DNA of 34,110 nucleotides from Chloroflexota bacterium (GTDB taxonomy: Bacteria; Chloroflexota; Dehalococcoidia; SM23-28-2; RBG-16-64-32), in the NCBI GenBank assembly GCA_005882985.1, contig VBEJ01000008.1, positions 1 to 34,110 of the forward strand. Direction: 5' to 3'. Both the position numbers and the translations under genes were made by a program. The notes below the pieces were generated by a model. The model had not been told where the DNA came from. It saw only the letters and a list, made by a program, of their open reading frames with translations, and did no database searches. Shown here in pieces: positions 32,957 to 34,110 of this stretch (its first letter is position 1; the number at the start of each line of letters is the position of its first letter).

Positions 32957-32962
32957 ATTGTA
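32957..32962 (-). promoter_or_regulatory. Putative -10 box for a near-leaderless dnaJ transcript
   Basis: TACAAT on the minus strand ends 10 nt before the ATG at 32946. I see no CIRCE-type inverted repeat nearby. Confidence 0.4.
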
Positions 32963-33054
32963 GCAGGCGCCATCTGCAGGGAGCAGTCCTGATCATCGAA
33001 GGCGACACCCAGGCGAGTCTCCCAGGCGAGGCCAGTTGCAGGAGTTGGCGGGCG

Positions 33055-33849
33055 TTAGCTAACTACGGTGCTGCTGGAGCCAGAGCCGCTGTTGTTTGCC
33101 GGGTTCGGGTCGGCGGCAGGCTGAAGAGGATCGATCGCAGTGCTTCCGTTCACAGTGAAGCCCTGACTCCCGGGAGAGGTGCATGTCACGTTCCAGGCCC
33201 GGCTTATAGTCGTGATGAAATTGCCGCTCAACGCCGTGTTCTGAACAGTGATCGCGCCGGTTGTGGCCGTGCAGCCCGCCGGAAGAACAGGCGCGAAGGT
33301 GGTGTCCACAACAACAGGCATCACAGGGCCGTTGTTACGGACACTGATGTCCGCCGACATCATGAACGCGATGCCTATGGTCGCGTTGGCGGGCGAGCTG
33401 ACTATCACTTCGACAACCTGCACGTCCGCTCCGGCCGACGGCGTAGGCGTTGCAACGTCGGTGGGCGGCGCTTCGGTAGGCGTCGCGGTCGGTTCTGGTG
33501 TTGCCGTCGGCGTAGCGGTCGCCGTGGCTGTCGGTTCCGCAGTCGGCATCGCTGAAGGCGTGGCGTCCGGCGTTGCCGTCGGCGTCGGCTCGACGGTGGG
33601 TTCAGCTGTCGCCGTCGCGGTCGCTTCCGCGACAGGAGTTGGTGTCTCGGCGTCGCCGTTACAGCCGCGTTGCTCCTGCTTCTCGGTGCCGTGGGCTGAG
33701 TGCTCGTTCGCGTGTGAAGCCGCGTTGCCCGAATTTGCGTTTGGACATCCACCCTTGTCAGCCAAGGAGGCACCGGCGCCGACGAAGACGACGGCAGCCG
33801 CAAGGAGGCTTGCAATGAAAACGGCGAGAAGCGGGGTCGATTTGTTCAT
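33055..33849 (-). CDS. Exported protein with Thr/Pro linker and DUF11-like domain
   Basis: AGGAG about 9 nt upstream sets the ATG. The 264-residue protein has a signal peptide (hydrophobic 6-27, likely cut after SLA), a small region with His, Asn and two Cys (about 30-65), then a low-complexity linker (about 66-145) of TPTA/PEPT units such as ATATATAEPTVEPTPTATP. The last 120 residues (VQVVEVIVSSPANATIGIAF, VRNNGPV, CTATTGAI, DPNPANNSGS) look like a DUF11/CARDB-type beta-sandwich with one likely disulfide. No sorting signal or anchor is visible. Probably a surface or secreted protein. Confidence 0.7.
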   Translation of the reverse strand: MNKSTPLLAVFIASLLAAAVVFVGAGASLADKGGCPNANSGNAASHANEHSAHGTEKQEQRGCNGDAETPTPVAEATATATAEPTVEPTPTATPDATPSAMPTAEPTATATATPTATPEPTATPTEAPPTDVATPTPSAGADVQVVEVIVSSPANATIGIAFMMSADISVRNNGPVMPVVVDTTFAPVLPAGCTATTGAITVQNTALSGNFITTISRAWNVTCTSPGSQGFTVNGSTAIDPLQPAADPNPANNSGSGSSSTVVS

Positions 33850-33953
33850 TTTTTCACACTCCTGAAGACATGTTATGTGAACCTAGGCAGCAATGCGCGA
33901 GGCGACTGTTTAGAAACGGTTCAGGCTCCAGACTTTTCAGGCGCGGGAGGGGT

Positions 33954-33982
33954 TTGACTGGCACCTATTCCGCGTATATGCT
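33954..33982 (+). promoter_or_regulatory. Promoter of the gene at the right edge
   Basis: TTGACT (33954-33959) and TATGCT (33977-33982) are spaced by 17 nt, the best -35/-10 pair in the window. Confidence 0.6.
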
Positions 33983-34022
33983 GATATGTGCATAGACGAG
34001 AAGGAAGGACGCCTACGACCAG

Positions 34023-34110
34023 ATGCCGCGACTAACTCAGCCGTCAACAATAGAGTCATCCGCAGTACAGTTCGTGGCCTCCCCCATGCTGGACATGATG
34101 AATGCCATGT
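34023..34110 (+). CDS. N-terminal fragment of an unidentified protein
   Basis: GGAAGGA upstream and a strong promoter support ATG 34023. Only 29 codons are in the window, reading SSAVQFVASPMLDMMNAM at the end. That pattern (V-x-F-x-x-SP-x-x-D/E-x-x-x-x) recalls the start of ArsR-type regulators with a DUF5937 segment, but the piece is too short to say. Confidence 0.45.
   Translation, partial: MPRLTQPSTIESSAVQFVASPMLDMMNAM

Noticed and set aside
31987-33555. A 522-codon plus-strand open frame opposite dnaJ and the surface protein
   Set aside because: It runs exactly antisense to two well-supported genes in a GC-rich region, has low-complexity Arg/Ala composition and no family motif.
33440-33650. 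A tandem repeat that might be CRISPR or a minisatellite
   Set aside because: The repetition is codon-level Thr/Pro/Ala usage within a protein linker; there are no constant repeats with unique spacers.

Overview
The window is a GC-rich stretch of bacterial chromosome that carries mostly housekeeping genes. There is no phage, insertion sequence, CRISPR array or secretion locus in it. Several traits suggest Chloroflexota (Dehalococcoidia-like): a two-gene split transketolase, a LonB/YcbZ-type protease beside a classical Lon, Thr/Pro-rich linkers on exported proteins, and many start codons only 6-11 nt behind a -10 box. That placement is an inference, since no rRNA gene is present.

Layout. Positions 1-2133 hold a chimeric galE/fabF reading frame, a small membrane protein and an intact galE; the first 199 bases repeat the galE 5' end exactly. 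Positions 2164-3651 (minus) hold thpR and an amidohydrolase. Positions 3733-6615 hold the two transketolase subunits and a DUF72 protein. Positions 6767-8466 hold small exported proteins around a calcineurin-type phosphoesterase. Positions 8429-13636 run thiL-tsaE-tsaB-ndk and a LonB-like protease. Positions 13653-16187 hold a putative zinc-finger miniprotein, rsfS, mnmA and two small envelope proteins, followed by two tRNA-Ser genes and a D-2-hydroxyacid dehydrogenase. Positions 17703-23329 (minus) are a gyrA-ridA-hsp20-lon cluster. Positions 23619-27143 are an accessory patch: a GbsR/MarR regulator, a fused DUF2867-DinB frame, two membrane proteins and a decayed flavin-binding (PNPOx) pseudogene. 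Positions 27237-34110 hold ogt, an M23 lipoprotein, rsmE-prmA, a frameshifted TolB-like lipoprotein, dnaJ, a Thr/Pro-rich surface protein and the start of a new gene.

Functional themes are tRNA modification (tsaE/tsaB for t6A, mnmA for s2U34), ribosome maturation and modification (rsfS, rsmE, prmA), proteostasis (two S16-family proteases, Hsp20, DnaJ) and nucleotide/cofactor metabolism (ndk, thiL).

The most notable observation is damage to genes that should be intact. gyrA lacks about 57 codons, including the catalytic-tyrosine motif. ridA lacks about 63 codons in the next gene. galE/fabF is duplicated with a chimeric junction. A TolB-like lipoprotein and a PNPOx gene also carry frame lesions. 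Because gyrA is essential, assembly error is the simplest explanation for at least part of this, and raw reads should decide. I found no convincing new multi-gene system. The best biological leads are the leaderless start pattern and the GbsR-linked patch with a shared AT-rich box.
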